The position numbers and the translations under genes were made by a program. From Elusimicrobia bacterium RIFCSPLOWO2_02_FULL_39_32 (GTDB taxonomy: Bacteria; Elusimicrobiota; Elusimicrobia; 2-02-FULL-39-32): a DNA stretch of 64,000 bases. The stretch lies in NCBI GenBank assembly GCA_001800135.1, contig MGUU01000010.1:51696-115695 (forward strand), read 5' to 3'. Numbering within the stretch: position 1 is the first letter of the stretch; the number at the start of each line of letters is the position of its first letter. The notes beneath the pieces were generated by a model. It saw only the letters and a program-made list of their open reading frames with translations. It had not been told where the DNA came from and did not search any database. Positions 33,794 to 42,157 of this stretch are shown one piece after another.

Positions 33794-34798
33794 ATGAATA
33801 ATACATTTAAATTAAATATAAGGATAATGAAAATGGAAAATCTAACTAAAAAAACCAACATGATTGGAAAAATAATGGTAAGATTCGTTGCTGCACTCCT
33901 GGCTGTTGTGCTTTGCACCCCGCTTATGTTCGCAGCCTTTAGCGATAAAGATGCTGGCACACGCACTGGGCAGTTTTTAAAACTTCCTGTGGGCGCAAGA
34001 GCTATAGGCATGGGTGAAGCATACACTGCTATAGCTGATGATGCGAATTCTATCTATTATAACGTAGCTGGTCTTGCTCGTTTAGAGAAAAAAGGCGCAG
34101 AGTACATGTTCTCTAAATATGTGGAAGAAACTAGCTACCATTGGGTAGCTTTCGCAATGCCTATATCTGAAACCATTGGTTCTGCTGGTATTGGTTTCCA
34201 ATATTTTACAGCAGGCAGCATAGATGAAACAGATATAAAAGCATCCAAGGTGGGTACATTTACCCCCAGCGATCTTGCTGTAAACCTTTCCTATGCGAAA
34301 GTATTAATGGAAATTCCTTTAGGATTAAACCTAAAAATCATAAACTCTAAGATTAAAGAGTCTGCTACTACTGTAGCAGTGGACTTAGGCGCGCAATATA
34401 ATAAACTAATGGATGGTAAACTACTTCTTGGTTTTACCGCGCAAAATCTTGGAGGAAGCCTTAAGTTTGAAACTGATAGCTCTAAGCTGCCAATCTTGAT
34501 TAAACTTGGCAGCGGATACAAGGTTTCTGATAGCTGGGTAGCTGCAGCGGACATTGTTTTCCCAGAAGACAATTCCCCAACCCTTGCTTTGGGAACAGAT
34601 TATAAATACCAAATTCAAGAAGGGATGAATCTTTCTGGAAGACTAGGATACAATTCTAGAGGTAGAAAGGTGGATGGTTTTAATGGAGTAACCGTTGGAG
34701 TAGGTTTTGGATTCCAAATGGCTACATTAGACTATGCCTGGATGCCTTTAGGAGATCTTGGATCTACTCACAGAATCTCTGTTGGCGTAAAGTTCTAA
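33794..34798 (+). CDS. PorV/PorQ-family outer-membrane protein
   Basis: This 334-residue beta-barrel protein has the family opening (RTGQFLKLPVGARAIGMGEA, then YTAIADDANSIYYNVAGLA) that is diagnostic of PorV/PorQ (UPF0164-like, FadL-related) proteins, and it ends in a terminal Phe (ISVGVKF), as outer-membrane barrels do. I use ATG 33794 with GGGGG 8 nt upstream; a GTG at 33785 is less likely. The signal peptide core is FVAALLAVVLCTPLMFA, giving a long n-region, so a later Met could also serve. It follows the TIG-repeat gene by 14 nt, and a strong terminator follows it. In Bacteroidetes PorV works with type IX secretion substrates, consistent with the neighbour's T9SS-like tail. Confidence 0.88.
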   Translation: MNNTFKLNIRIMKMENLTKKTNMIGKIMVRFVAALLAVVLCTPLMFAAFSDKDAGTRTGQFLKLPVGARAIGMGEAYTAIADDANSIYYNVAGLARLEKKGAEYMFSKYVEETSYHWVAFAMPISETIGSAGIGFQYFTAGSIDETDIKASKVGTFTPSDLAVNLSYAKVLMEIPLGLNLKIINSKIKESATTVAVDLGAQYNKLMDGKLLLGFTAQNLGGSLKFETDSSKLPILIKLGSGYKVSDSWVAAADIVFPEDNSPTLALGTDYKYQIQEGMNLSGRLGYNSRGRKVDGFNGVTVGVGFGFQMATLDYAWMPLGDLGSTHRISVGVKF

Positions 34799-34820
34799 AG
34801 TTAAATAATATAAGTTTTAG

Positions 34821-34861
34821 CAAAACGCCCTATCTTCTTTCAAGATAGGGCGTTTTGTTTT
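34821..34861 (+). terminator. Strong bidirectional intrinsic terminator
   Basis: CAAAACGCCCTATCTT (34821-34836) and AAGATAGGGCGTTTTG (34842-34857) form a perfect 16-bp stem with a 5-nt loop, followed by TTTT. The A tract in the left arm lets it act for minus-strand transcripts as well, so it also closes the convergent methyltransferase gene. Confidence 0.93.
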
Positions 34862-34937
34862 GTGCGTGCGCTCTTCAGAACAAATTTGTTTGTTAGGAGT
34901 TAAAAGTCCTCCGCAATTTCAATTGAAGCTGATACTT

Positions 34938-35645
34938 TTATTTTTGGAACTCATCTACCACTGACGCCTTAAAAATAAATTGGTATCCGAAGAACTCTGG
35001 AGAAATCGAATAAAAAAATTTAAGGAATTTTTGTCCGAAGATTGGAATACGGTTCAAAAGCCCATTAAATTTTGGAATCCCGTTGTCCCAGTCAAATCCC
35101 CAGTTATCAATTTTTAAACCGGAATCCTGCAGGAATTTTCTTGCAGTTTTAAGTGTGAAAAATTTTAAATGCGAATCATCTAGAATCCCAGTTTTTGTAT
35201 AATCGAAACGGCCTAAGAGCAGATTTAATCGTACTGACCAATGTGCCACATTTGGCAGGGCGATAATAAAGAAACCTTTTTTACTTAAAGAGTGTTTCAA
35301 TCGTAAAATTGTTCCCAAAGGGTCGGTTAAATGTTCAAGCACATTGGAGCAAAGAATGACATCAAATTTTTCATGGATACCCTTAAAAAAATTATCTGAC
35401 TGAACGTCACCAACAAAAATATTTTCATAAAAGGGCCGGGCCATCTCCGCGGCATGCTGCTCCAGTTCAACAGCCCACAAGACACAATTGCGTTTTTCTT
35501 TGAGAAATTTTCCGATATATCCCGTCGCACAGCCAATTTCCAGAACTTTTTTTCCGTTGCCGATAAATTCGACCATTTGGCGGTCAGCCCAGTGAGGATC
35601 AATCTGATCGAGCTTATAATCTTTGCGGTCGTATTTTAGTTCCAT
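34938..35645 (-). CDS. Class I SAM-dependent methyltransferase (Methyltransf_23-like)
   Basis: This 235-residue methyltransferase has motif I VLEIGCATGYIGKFL (near residue 35), the acidic motif II VELE, and VILCSNVLEHLTDP, the EHL-type signature of the Methyltransf_11/23 group. Such enzymes usually act on small molecules, quinones or glycan residues; the substrate is unknown here. It stands alone between the terminator and a 248-nt gap. Its start and upstream flank (about 35590-35690) are noticeably more G/C-rich than neighbouring DNA, which could indicate a different origin. No clear Shine-Dalgarno is seen, although the frame is otherwise unambiguous. Confidence 0.85.
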   Translation of the reverse strand: MELKYDRKDYKLDQIDPHWADRQMVEFIGNGKKVLEIGCATGYIGKFLKEKRNCVLWAVELEQHAAEMARPFYENIFVGDVQSDNFFKGIHEKFDVILCSNVLEHLTDPLGTILRLKHSLSKKGFFIIALPNVAHWSVRLNLLLGRFDYTKTGILDDSHLKFFTLKTARKFLQDSGLKIDNWGFDWDNGIPKFNGLLNRIPIFGQKFLKFFYSISPEFFGYQFIFKASVVDEFQK

Positions 35646-35893
35646 CGCGGCGCGGGCTGGGGAGGGCTGGGCGGACTTAAACGGTATGGTTTACGAGTGG
35701 GTCCCAAATGTTTTACAGACAAAAATTCTTTTAAAAAATATAAGAAACAATTTTATTCATAAAAAAAAGATCTATTATTCATGTTCTTTTATTTCTATAA
35801 AAGTATTTTTCAGTTGAAATTTAAATAAAGGGTGGATTTTTTTGGTAATGTCTGGTTTAATTTTTAAGTCTTTAATCATTAAATATTTATAAA
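35646..35893. other. Intergenic gap with a GC-rich patch
   Basis: The first ~40 nt (35646-35685) are unusually G-rich (CGGCGCGGGCTGGGG-like), and the rest is very A/T-rich with many TTTATAA strings. I see no gene, tRNA or convincing terminator. The abrupt composition change may mark an insertion or recombination junction beside the methyltransferase. Confidence 0.4.
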
Positions 35894-36730
35894 TTAATCT
35901 TTGCTAAACCACCAGTGTTTTTTCTTCTGTTCTTTAACTCTGTTTTTAAGAATTTTTTCTTGCTCTTCAATGGAAAGTTTTCTTTCTTCATCAGTTAAGA
36001 GATCAGCTTCACCACCAATTATTTCCTGACCAGACCCTTTGATTGCTGGAATTTTCTTTGGTTTTTTTGGCGGCTTCCAATTTTCAAAACTTTTCACAAG
36101 TTCAACTATATCTTTTTTTAAGTTTTGTGAATAAACCTGCATATTATAATTTTTATTGTAAAAAGGGTCGGATCCTTTGCCAGGAGGAAGATTCCATAGA
36201 TAGCATGGATTTTTCCAATTTGAATACATAGGTTCATAAATATTAATAGTATATCTAAACCATGAACGATCCTTTTTAACCCCAATTAAAGCATCTATCC
36301 TTAATGGAGTGCCTCCGGAATTGATTTGATTCATTAATTCTTCATAATTTTCTGGCTTATCACAGTTGCCTTTATTGAGGCTAAAAGCCCATGGTTTTTC
36401 CACGCTTCTTGCAACAATGACATATTCATTTTTATTTTCATCATCTTCTACCACAAAGGTTTGCCAGAATGTTTTCCATTCAGGGCTTCTTGCATGGAAT
36501 GCTTTTTGCACGGTATCTATAATAATTTGGGGCGGCATTCTTGTGCGGATGGATTTCCCAAATTGTTTTCTCTCTTTTATTTGAGTATCTATTGCAGCAT
36601 GGATTGAAGGAATAAAGTAAAGAGTTGTAAAAAGGAAAATGATAAGTAGGTTCTTAGATATTAGAACTGACAGGTTTTGAGACCTTCTTTTTAGGGTTTT
36701 GAACTTAAAATTTAGAAAAGAAATTTTCAT
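35894..36730 (-). CDS. Exported hypothetical protein with charged C-terminus
   Basis: I do not recognise this 278-residue protein. A basic N-terminus (residues 1-28) precedes a hydrophobic segment LLIIFLFTTLYFIPSIHA, with likely signal cleavage after IHA (near residue 45). The mature domain has mixed alpha/beta character with many aromatics (AFHARSPEWKTFWQTFVVEDD, then YSNWKNPCYLWNLPPG). Cys residues are few. The last 50 residues are Lys/Glu-rich and helical (LTDEERKLSIEEQEKILKNR) and end WWFSKD. It is followed downstream (35646-35893) by a gap and preceded by purH after 27 nt, so co-transcription with recX-purH is possible. No function is proposed. Confidence 0.6.
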   Translation of the reverse strand: MKISFLNFKFKTLKRRSQNLSVLISKNLLIIFLFTTLYFIPSIHAAIDTQIKERKQFGKSIRTRMPPQIIIDTVQKAFHARSPEWKTFWQTFVVEDDENKNEYVIVARSVEKPWAFSLNKGNCDKPENYEELMNQINSGGTPLRIDALIGVKKDRSWFRYTINIYEPMYSNWKNPCYLWNLPPGKGSDPFYNKNYNMQVYSQNLKKDIVELVKSFENWKPPKKPKKIPAIKGSGQEIIGGEADLLTDEERKLSIEEQEKILKNRVKEQKKKHWWFSKD

Positions 36731-36757
36731 AATAAACTTTATTATATAAAAAATTTT

Positions 36758-38464
36758 TCAATGTTTAAAGTGCCTAATGCCGGTAAAAATCATGGAGATA
36801 TTATTTTCATTGGCTGCGTCAATAGATTCCTGATCTCGAATGCTTCCTCCTGGTTGAATAATAGCGCTTACCCCGACCTTAGCAGCTTCTTCTATGCAAT
36901 CTTTAAATGGAAAAAATCCGTCTGAAGCCATCACTAGCGGCAGCGCTAAGTTGGCAGGGTTAAGTTTTGAATCGCGCAGGGCAAAAGTTTTTTCAACTAA
37001 AAGTCCTGCTTTTTGAATGGCAATTTTAAGAGAGTCAATTCTTGAGGTTTGTCCTATGCCAATCCCAAGGGTTAAAGCTCCGCGAGCAAGAAGAATGGCA
37101 TTAGATTTAACATGTTGGCATACCTTCCAGGCAAATTCTAAGGAGTAGAGTTCTTCTGGCGTGGGTTGCCGTTTAGTGACAACCTTACGCGTTTCCTGAT
37201 CTTTGGCAGAGATAAGGTCAGAAATAGGGTCAATTTCCTGCATGAGATAACCGCCTGAAATTTTTTTAATGTCATATTCGTAAGGAAGCGTTAAAGTAAT
37301 TTTTTGTCTTAAAATTCTTAAATTTGTTTTTTTCTTGAAAATTTCAAGGGCTCCAGGGCTATAGTCTGGAGCAATGATACATTCAAAAAAAGTTTTTACT
37401 ATTTCATTCGCGGTATCTTCCTCTACGGTAGAAGAAAAACCAATCACTCCTCCAAAAGCGCTTAAAGGGTCTGCTGCAAAAGCCTGTTTAAAAGCCTCTA
37501 AGAGACTTTGCGCAATGGCAACTCCGCAAGGGTTAGTATGTTTAATAATCACGCAGGAAGCATTAGATTTGCTGTAAGGCACATTAGCGCCTTCACTGCC
37601 AAACATTAAGGAATTTACAATTTGCCATGCGTTTTCAAGGTCTAAATAGTTGTTAAAAGAGAGCTCTTTGCCTTGTAAAACTTCCGCATTCACCACTCCC
37701 CAATCCCTGCCTCCAGATTCTTTGTAGAGAGCTGCTTTTTGTTGAGGGTTTTCTCCATACCTTAAATCTTTTACTTTTCTAAGGCCAATGGTGAGCTCTT
37801 CTTTAAACAAGGATTCCTCTTCATCTTTAGCTGGAAGCGAGGGTTGAGAGACTTTAAATTCAGAAATAGAGATTTCTCTAAAATATTTTGTAATCATGCT
37901 GTCATAATGAGCAGTATGGGCAAAAGCTTTTTCTGCCAAGGTTTTTCTAGTTGTTACAGAAACATTTCCTTTTTCTTTTAGCTCTTGAATCACTTTTGGA
38001 TAATCTTTGCTATCGCAGAGCACTATCACATTCTCAAAATTTTTAGCAGCTGCTCTTAAAAGCGAAACGCCGCCTATATCTATGAATTCAAGCATTTCTG
38101 ATTTTGGGATTTTATTTTCTAAATGGATTTTTTCAAAGGGATAGAGGTTAACTACCACGCAATCAATGGGTTGTAACCCTTGTTTATCCATATCAGTTTG
38201 GTGGCGCGGATCCCCTCTAGTATAAAGAATGCCTCCAAAAATTTTAGGGTGAAGGGTTTTTACCCGGCCTTCTAATATTTCCGGGAATCCTGTAAAATCT
38301 TTTACTTCTTTTGTGGAGATTTCTGCCTGGCTTAGAGTTTTTGACGTGCCGCCTGTAGAAATAATCTCAAAACCTATATTGGAAAGTTCATGGGCAAATT
38401 CTACAACTCCAGACTTATCAGATACTGAGATCAGGGCTAATTTCCGTGGTTGGGGTTTGGTCAT
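36758..38464 (-). CDS. purH: Bifunctional AICAR formyltransferase / IMP cyclohydrolase
   Basis: PurH catalyses the last two steps of de novo IMP synthesis. The N-terminal IMP cyclohydrolase (MGS-like) domain begins LALISVSDKSGVVEFAHEL and contains STGGTSKTL and KTLHPKIFGGIL. The C-terminal AICAR transformylase domain has LRYGENPQQKAALY, SFNNYLDLENAW, IKHTNPCGVA and ASDGFFPFKDCIEEA. At 568 residues it is about 40 longer than most, with a small insertion in the middle. The start ATG 38464 has GGAGGA 5-10 nt upstream, and the gene overlaps the end of recX by 47 nt. Confidence 0.96.
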   Translation of the reverse strand: MTKPQPRKLALISVSDKSGVVEFAHELSNIGFEIISTGGTSKTLSQAEISTKEVKDFTGFPEILEGRVKTLHPKIFGGILYTRGDPRHQTDMDKQGLQPIDCVVVNLYPFEKIHLENKIPKSEMLEFIDIGGVSLLRAAAKNFENVIVLCDSKDYPKVIQELKEKGNVSVTTRKTLAEKAFAHTAHYDSMITKYFREISISEFKVSQPSLPAKDEEESLFKEELTIGLRKVKDLRYGENPQQKAALYKESGGRDWGVVNAEVLQGKELSFNNYLDLENAWQIVNSLMFGSEGANVPYSKSNASCVIIKHTNPCGVAIAQSLLEAFKQAFAADPLSAFGGVIGFSSTVEEDTANEIVKTFFECIIAPDYSPGALEIFKKKTNLRILRQKITLTLPYEYDIKKISGGYLMQEIDPISDLISAKDQETRKVVTKRQPTPEELYSLEFAWKVCQHVKSNAILLARGALTLGIGIGQTSRIDSLKIAIQKAGLLVEKTFALRDSKLNPANLALPLVMASDGFFPFKDCIEEAAKVGVSAIIQPGGSIRDQESIDAANENNISMIFTGIRHFKH

Positions 38465-39110
38465 GTGCTCCTCCTTCTTTTTGATGTCTGCTTAAAACTT
38501 TTTCTATTGTTTCAAATGAAAAACCTTTTCTTGCAAGATACTCGTAGAGACGACGATAAAGGGTTCTTGAATCAGATCTTTTTATTTGGTTTGCCCGCTT
38601 AAGGAGCGCTTGATATGCCCGTTCTTCTTCACCGAAGAGGTTTTTATCGTCTCTTAAAACTTCCTGAATAATTTTATGCGCCTCTTTTTCTTCAATCCCT
38701 TTTTCCATGAGTTCAGTTATAATTTTTTCTTGCCCAAGGAGCTGATTTTTCATTTTTGATTCCGCAAACTCTTTTCCAAATTGAAGGTCATTGATTATTT
38801 TTTTTTCTTTTAGTTCTTTGGTCACAGAATGCAGGGCTTCTGAGGAGAATTTTTTTCTTTTTAGCCTTTCTTGCAATTCTATTTCACTATGAGATCTTGC
38901 GGCAAGTAAAAGATAGGCGTATTCCATTGCTTCTTTTTTTTCTTCGATTGCCCTTAATTCGTTTAATTTTTCATCAGTAATTTCCATGCCTTCTTTTATG
39001 GAGTAAGTAAGCATTAATTCATTGTGCAGCCTTAAAAAACTATTATCTTCAAATAAAATATGGAAATAATTTTTTTTATATTTTTGTTGAACTATTTTGA
39101 CTATTTTCAT
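38418..39110 (-). CDS. recX: Regulatory protein RecX
   Basis: This 230-residue protein of the RecX family, which binds RecA filaments and inhibits RecA. It consists of three-helix RecX repeats: YAYLLLAARSHSEIELQERL (repeat 1), VTKELKEKKIINDLQFGKEF with YAES-like spacing (repeat 2), and later repeats ending ARKGFSFETIEKVL. The N-terminal ~60 residues (IVQQKYKKNYFHILFED) form the extra beta-rich domain of some longer members. recA is not in the window. The last 15 codons overlap the start of purH, an unusual pairing suggesting only transcriptional coupling. Confidence 0.88.
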   Translation of the reverse strand: MKIVKIVQQKYKKNYFHILFEDNSFLRLHNELMLTYSIKEGMEITDEKLNELRAIEEKKEAMEYAYLLLAARSHSEIELQERLKRKKFSSEALHSVTKELKEKKIINDLQFGKEFAESKMKNQLLGQEKIITELMEKGIEEKEAHKIIQEVLRDDKNLFGEEERAYQALLKRANQIKRSDSRTLYRRLYEYLARKGFSFETIEKVLSRHQKEGGAHDQTPTTEISPDLSI

Positions 39111-39332
39111 GGTTTTTTCTTATAAAACCAAAGTACAACCATTTCCTCGCTGAAGCTCGGTCATTTATAAATTATATAAAAAATATCATTGGAATAAGAG
39201 AGGGCGTTGGAATAAATAGGAGAAAAGAGTTAAAATTTAAAAAATAAACCTGAATCAGTAGTCAAAAAGTCCCGGAAGTGAACCTACGCTTAAAAGTTAA
39301 AGATATTTTATAACAAGGAGGGTGTTTTTTTT
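39111..39332. other. Divergent intergenic region recX / bcp
   Basis: A 222-nt A/T-rich gap between divergent genes. It contains CATTTCCTCGCTG followed by AAGCTCGGT near 39143-39164, which resembles one arm of the foldback element at 53501-53674. It ends with a strong Shine-Dalgarno (AAGGAGGGTG) for bcp. No promoter reaches a convincing match. Confidence 0.4.
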
Positions 39333-39818
39333 ATGAAAACAAAAGAACTAGATGCGGAAGAATTAAAGGAAGGGGATGCTGCTCCAGATTTTGAGTTAAA
39401 AGATCAGGATGGAAAATCAGTGAAACTTTCTGATTTTAAGGAAAAAAAAGTTGTTCTATATTTTTATCCCAAAGATGATACTCCGGGCTGCACTAAAGAA
39501 GCCTGTAGTTTTAGAGATCATGTCGGCGCGTTTAATGACCAAGATGCGGTGATCTTAGGGGTTAGTTTAGATAAAGCGGATTCTCATAAAAAATTCATAA
39601 GTAAATTTCAGCTTAACTTTCCTTTGCTTTGCGATGAAGAGGCAAAAGTTTCCAAACTTTTTGGAGTTTACAAAAAGAAAAATCTCTATGCCAGGCTTTT
39701 CTGGGGCATTGAGCGCACAACATTTGTGATTGATGAACAGGGAAAACTAAAAAAAGTTTTTCGTAAAGTTAAAGTGGATGGGCATACTGAAGAAGTTTTA
39801 GCGGCTTTAAAAGGATGA
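39333..39818 (+). CDS. bcp: Thioredoxin-dependent peroxiredoxin, BCP/PrxQ type
   Basis: This 161-residue peroxiredoxin reduces hydroperoxides. The peroxidatic cysteine is in YPKDDTPGCTKEACSFRD, and the second Cys five residues later is the resolving Cys of alpha-2-type PrxQ enzymes. Other family segments are PDFELKDQDGKSVKLSDF near the N-terminus and ERTTFVIDEQGKL near the C-terminus. The start has AAGGAGGGTG upstream. Its stop overlaps the next gene's ATG (ATGA), so it is co-translated with the alcohol dehydrogenase-like gene. Confidence 0.95.
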   Translation: MKTKELDAEELKEGDAAPDFELKDQDGKSVKLSDFKEKKVVLYFYPKDDTPGCTKEACSFRDHVGAFNDQDAVILGVSLDKADSHKKFISKFQLNFPLLCDEEAKVSKLFGVYKKKNLYARLFWGIERTTFVIDEQGKLKKVFRKVKVDGHTEEVLAALKG

Positions 39819-40861
39819 AAGCTCTTTGTCTGGCAAACCACGGCGGTCCAGAACAATTAAAGTTTGGGGATTTGGAAACTCCAAATATAGAAGAAGGTCA
39901 GGTTTTAATTCGGGTTCGGGCATGTGCTTTGAACCATTTAGATATTTTGGTTAGAAATGGCATTCCTGCTTATCCAGTAAAGTTTCCACACATCTTAGGT
40001 TCAGATATTAGTGGTGAAATTAAAGAGATTCACCCTCAAGCTAAGAAACAGTTAGAATCGCTTAATTTAAAGATAGGTTCTCAGGTAGTGATTGCGCCCG
40101 GCTTATCTTGCGGGAGTTGTATTGAATGCGCTAAAGGGCATGATAATCAATGTGATTCTGCAAAAATTATAGGCGCAGCCACAAAAGGAGGTTATGCTGA
40201 ATTTTGCGTTGTGCCAGCCAAAAATGTATTTCCTAAACCATCTCATCTATCATTTGAGGAGGCAGCCTCTTTTCCTTTAACATTTTTAACAGCATGGCAT
40301 ATGTTGGTAACGCGCGCTCAACTAAAACAGGGCGAAAAGGTTTTAGTAGTTGGCGCAGGCTCTGGGGTAGGGAGCGCAGCTATTCAAATTGTAAAAATTT
40401 TTCACGGGATTGTTATTGCCGCATCTTCTTCTTTAGAAAAACTAGAGTTAGCTAGAGGATTAGGAGCGGATTTTACGATTCATATAGAAAAAGAAGATGT
40501 TTTTAAAAAGGTTAGAGAAATAACTGATCATCAGGGTGTTAATATTGTATTTGAACATGTTGGGCCAGCTACCTGGGAACAATCTTTTAAATCTTTAGCG
40601 CGTTGCGGAAGAATTGTAACTTGCGGCAGCACTACAGGACCTACAGTTCCGCTAGATTTAAGAGCTCTTTTTTCTAGAGATATTAGTATTCTAGGCTCTA
40701 AATTAGGGACTTTAGAAGAATTTAATAAAATTTTGCAGCTTATGGAAGAGAAGAAATTAAAACCAGTGATCAGTAAGATATTTCCTTTGTCAGAAGGGCG
40801 TTTAGCTCATGAATTTCTGGAGAAAAGAGAACAATTTGGCAAGGTAGTGCTAAAGATTTAA
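39815..40861 (+). CDS. Zinc-type alcohol dehydrogenase / quinone oxidoreductase (MDR superfamily)
   Basis: This 348-residue MDR enzyme has GSDISGEIKEI and a structural zinc-lobe segment CGSCIECAKGHDNQCD with four cysteines, so it is closer to zinc alcohol dehydrogenases than to zinc-free quinone reductases. The NAD(P)-binding motif is VVGAGSGVGSAAIQIVK. The catalytic zinc ligands are less obvious: the expected early Cys is in VRACALNHLDI (CALNHLD), as in many zinc-poor MDR members. The substrate is unknown. It is coupled to bcp and ends sharing TTAA with the convergent nfo gene, with no room for a terminator. Confidence 0.85.
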   Translation: MKALCLANHGGPEQLKFGDLETPNIEEGQVLIRVRACALNHLDILVRNGIPAYPVKFPHILGSDISGEIKEIHPQAKKQLESLNLKIGSQVVIAPGLSCGSCIECAKGHDNQCDSAKIIGAATKGGYAEFCVVPAKNVFPKPSHLSFEEAASFPLTFLTAWHMLVTRAQLKQGEKVLVVGAGSGVGSAAIQIVKIFHGIVIAASSSLEKLELARGLGADFTIHIEKEDVFKKVREITDHQGVNIVFEHVGPATWEQSFKSLARCGRIVTCGSTTGPTVPLDLRALFSRDISILGSKLGTLEEFNKILQLMEEKKLKPVISKIFPLSEGRLAHEFLEKREQFGKVVLKI

Positions 40862-41739
40862 GGGCTAGAAAACAGATCTTTTAAGGTTTTTAAATTTTCC
40901 ACATCTTCTTTTAGTTCCGGCCCTTTCGGGGTTTCTAAACACATGGGTTTCCCCGAGAATCTTTGATCATTCAAAAGAAGATTAAATGGTTCTTTCCCTA
41001 AAAATCCTTTTCCAATATGTTCATGCCTATCTACCTTAGAACCTAGTTCTTTTTTAGAATCATTCAAATGAAAAGCTGCTAGTTTTTCTAACCCAATTTT
41101 TTCATCGAACTCCTTAAATGTCCTTTCATAGCCATCTGGAGTGCGTATGTCATAGCCTGCGGCAAATGCATGTTCTGTGTCAAAACAGACTTGAACTCTA
41201 TCTGAGAGTTTAGTTTCTTGGATGATGGCTCCGATCTGCTCAAAAGAGTATCCAAGATTCGTTCCCTGACCCGCAGTAATTTCTAAAGTGATTTGCGCAT
41301 TAAATCCTTTGGTTGCGTCATGGACTTCATTTAGAGACTTGGCAATTAGTTTAATCCCTTCCTTTTCCCCAGCTCCTGTATGCGAACCAGGGTGAGCTAT
41401 CAAATAAGGTATTTCTAAAGTTTCACAACGCTCCATTTCATCTATCATAGCTTGAACAGATCTGGATCTTAAAAAATCATTAGGAGAGCCTAAATTTAAA
41501 AGATAGGAATCATGGGCAATCACTATTTTTATAGAGCTTTTACTTTTATAAGATTTAAAATTGGAAATTTCTTCTTTGCTGAAGGGGCTGGCCTTCCACT
41601 GACGGGAACTTTTTGTAAAGATTTGAATTGCTTCGCAGCCAATGGAATCGCCGGCAAGAATAGCCTTATCTACCCCTCCAGCAATTGACATGTGCGCTCC
41701 TAAAAGCGGTTTTGAGAGGTTTGACAACTTTTTGGTCAT
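40858..41739 (-). CDS. nfo: Deoxyribonuclease IV (endonuclease IV, AP endonuclease)
   Basis: This 293-residue TIM-barrel AP endonuclease acts in base-excision repair. Family motifs include LLGAHMSIAGGVDKAI (metal-binding His), LIAHPGSHTGAG, LEITAGQGTNLG, VCFDTEHAFAAGYD (Asp and His metal ligands), FHLNDSKKELGSKVDRHEHIGKG and CLETPKG near the end. The length is normal. The gene is divergent from the ferredoxin gene and convergent with the alcohol dehydrogenase-like gene, whose stop codon it overlaps by 4 nt. Confidence 0.95.
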   Translation of the reverse strand: MTKKLSNLSKPLLGAHMSIAGGVDKAILAGDSIGCEAIQIFTKSSRQWKASPFSKEEISNFKSYKSKSSIKIVIAHDSYLLNLGSPNDFLRSRSVQAMIDEMERCETLEIPYLIAHPGSHTGAGEKEGIKLIAKSLNEVHDATKGFNAQITLEITAGQGTNLGYSFEQIGAIIQETKLSDRVQVCFDTEHAFAAGYDIRTPDGYERTFKEFDEKIGLEKLAAFHLNDSKKELGSKVDRHEHIGKGFLGKEPFNLLLNDQRFSGKPMCLETPKGPELKEDVENLKTLKDLFSSP

Positions 41740-41896
41740 ATGTGATAATAAATTAAATATTTGATTAGAAAATTAGCTTAGCTTTTAACAATCATACTAT
41801 AAAAATATTCTGCTTCCCAAAAGTATATTTAGGTAAAATTTTAAAAAAAATTAGGCTTGAATGGCATCATAAATTAACTATTTAGATGAAATTATT
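41740..41896. other. Divergent intergenic region nfo / ferredoxin
   Basis: 157 nt, strongly A/T-rich, presumably holding promoters for both neighbours; TATAAA and TATAAT-like strings occur around 41800-41810. No clear pair of -35 and -10 with 17-nt spacing was found. Confidence 0.3.
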
Positions 41897-42157
41897 ATGG
41901 AAACTCAAATAAAATCAGCAGTTCAAAAACCTAAATCTAAACTCATTGCAAAAATCAGCCCGGATCTTTGTTCTGGCTGCGAAGCTTGTCTTTCTGTGAT
42001 GCCTCATCCAGACTGTATTGTTAAAGTTGACTCCCCTTCTACGACCCCTTTTGCCATGGTAGTTGTGGATGTGCAGAATGAAAAATGCACTGGCTGCACT
42101 CTTTGCATGAGGATCTGTCCATGGGAAGCGATTTCCATGGTTCCCCGCCCTGCTTAA
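41897..42157 (+). CDS. Small 2[4Fe-4S]-type ferredoxin
   Basis: This 86-residue protein has one full cluster motif CTGCTLCMRICP near the C-terminus and a second, CSGCEAC followed after eight residues by Cys (HPDC) near the N-terminus. It is thus a modified two-cluster ferredoxin, in which the P that normally follows the fourth Cys of the first cluster is displaced. The N-terminal ~25 residues are basic and unstructured. It is monocistronic; its stop shares TTAA with the convergent ligA gene. Its electron-transfer partner is unknown. Confidence 0.85.
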   Translation: METQIKSAVQKPKSKLIAKISPDLCSGCEACLSVMPHPDCIVKVDSPSTTPFAMVVVDVQNEKCTGCTLCMRICPWEAISMVPRPA

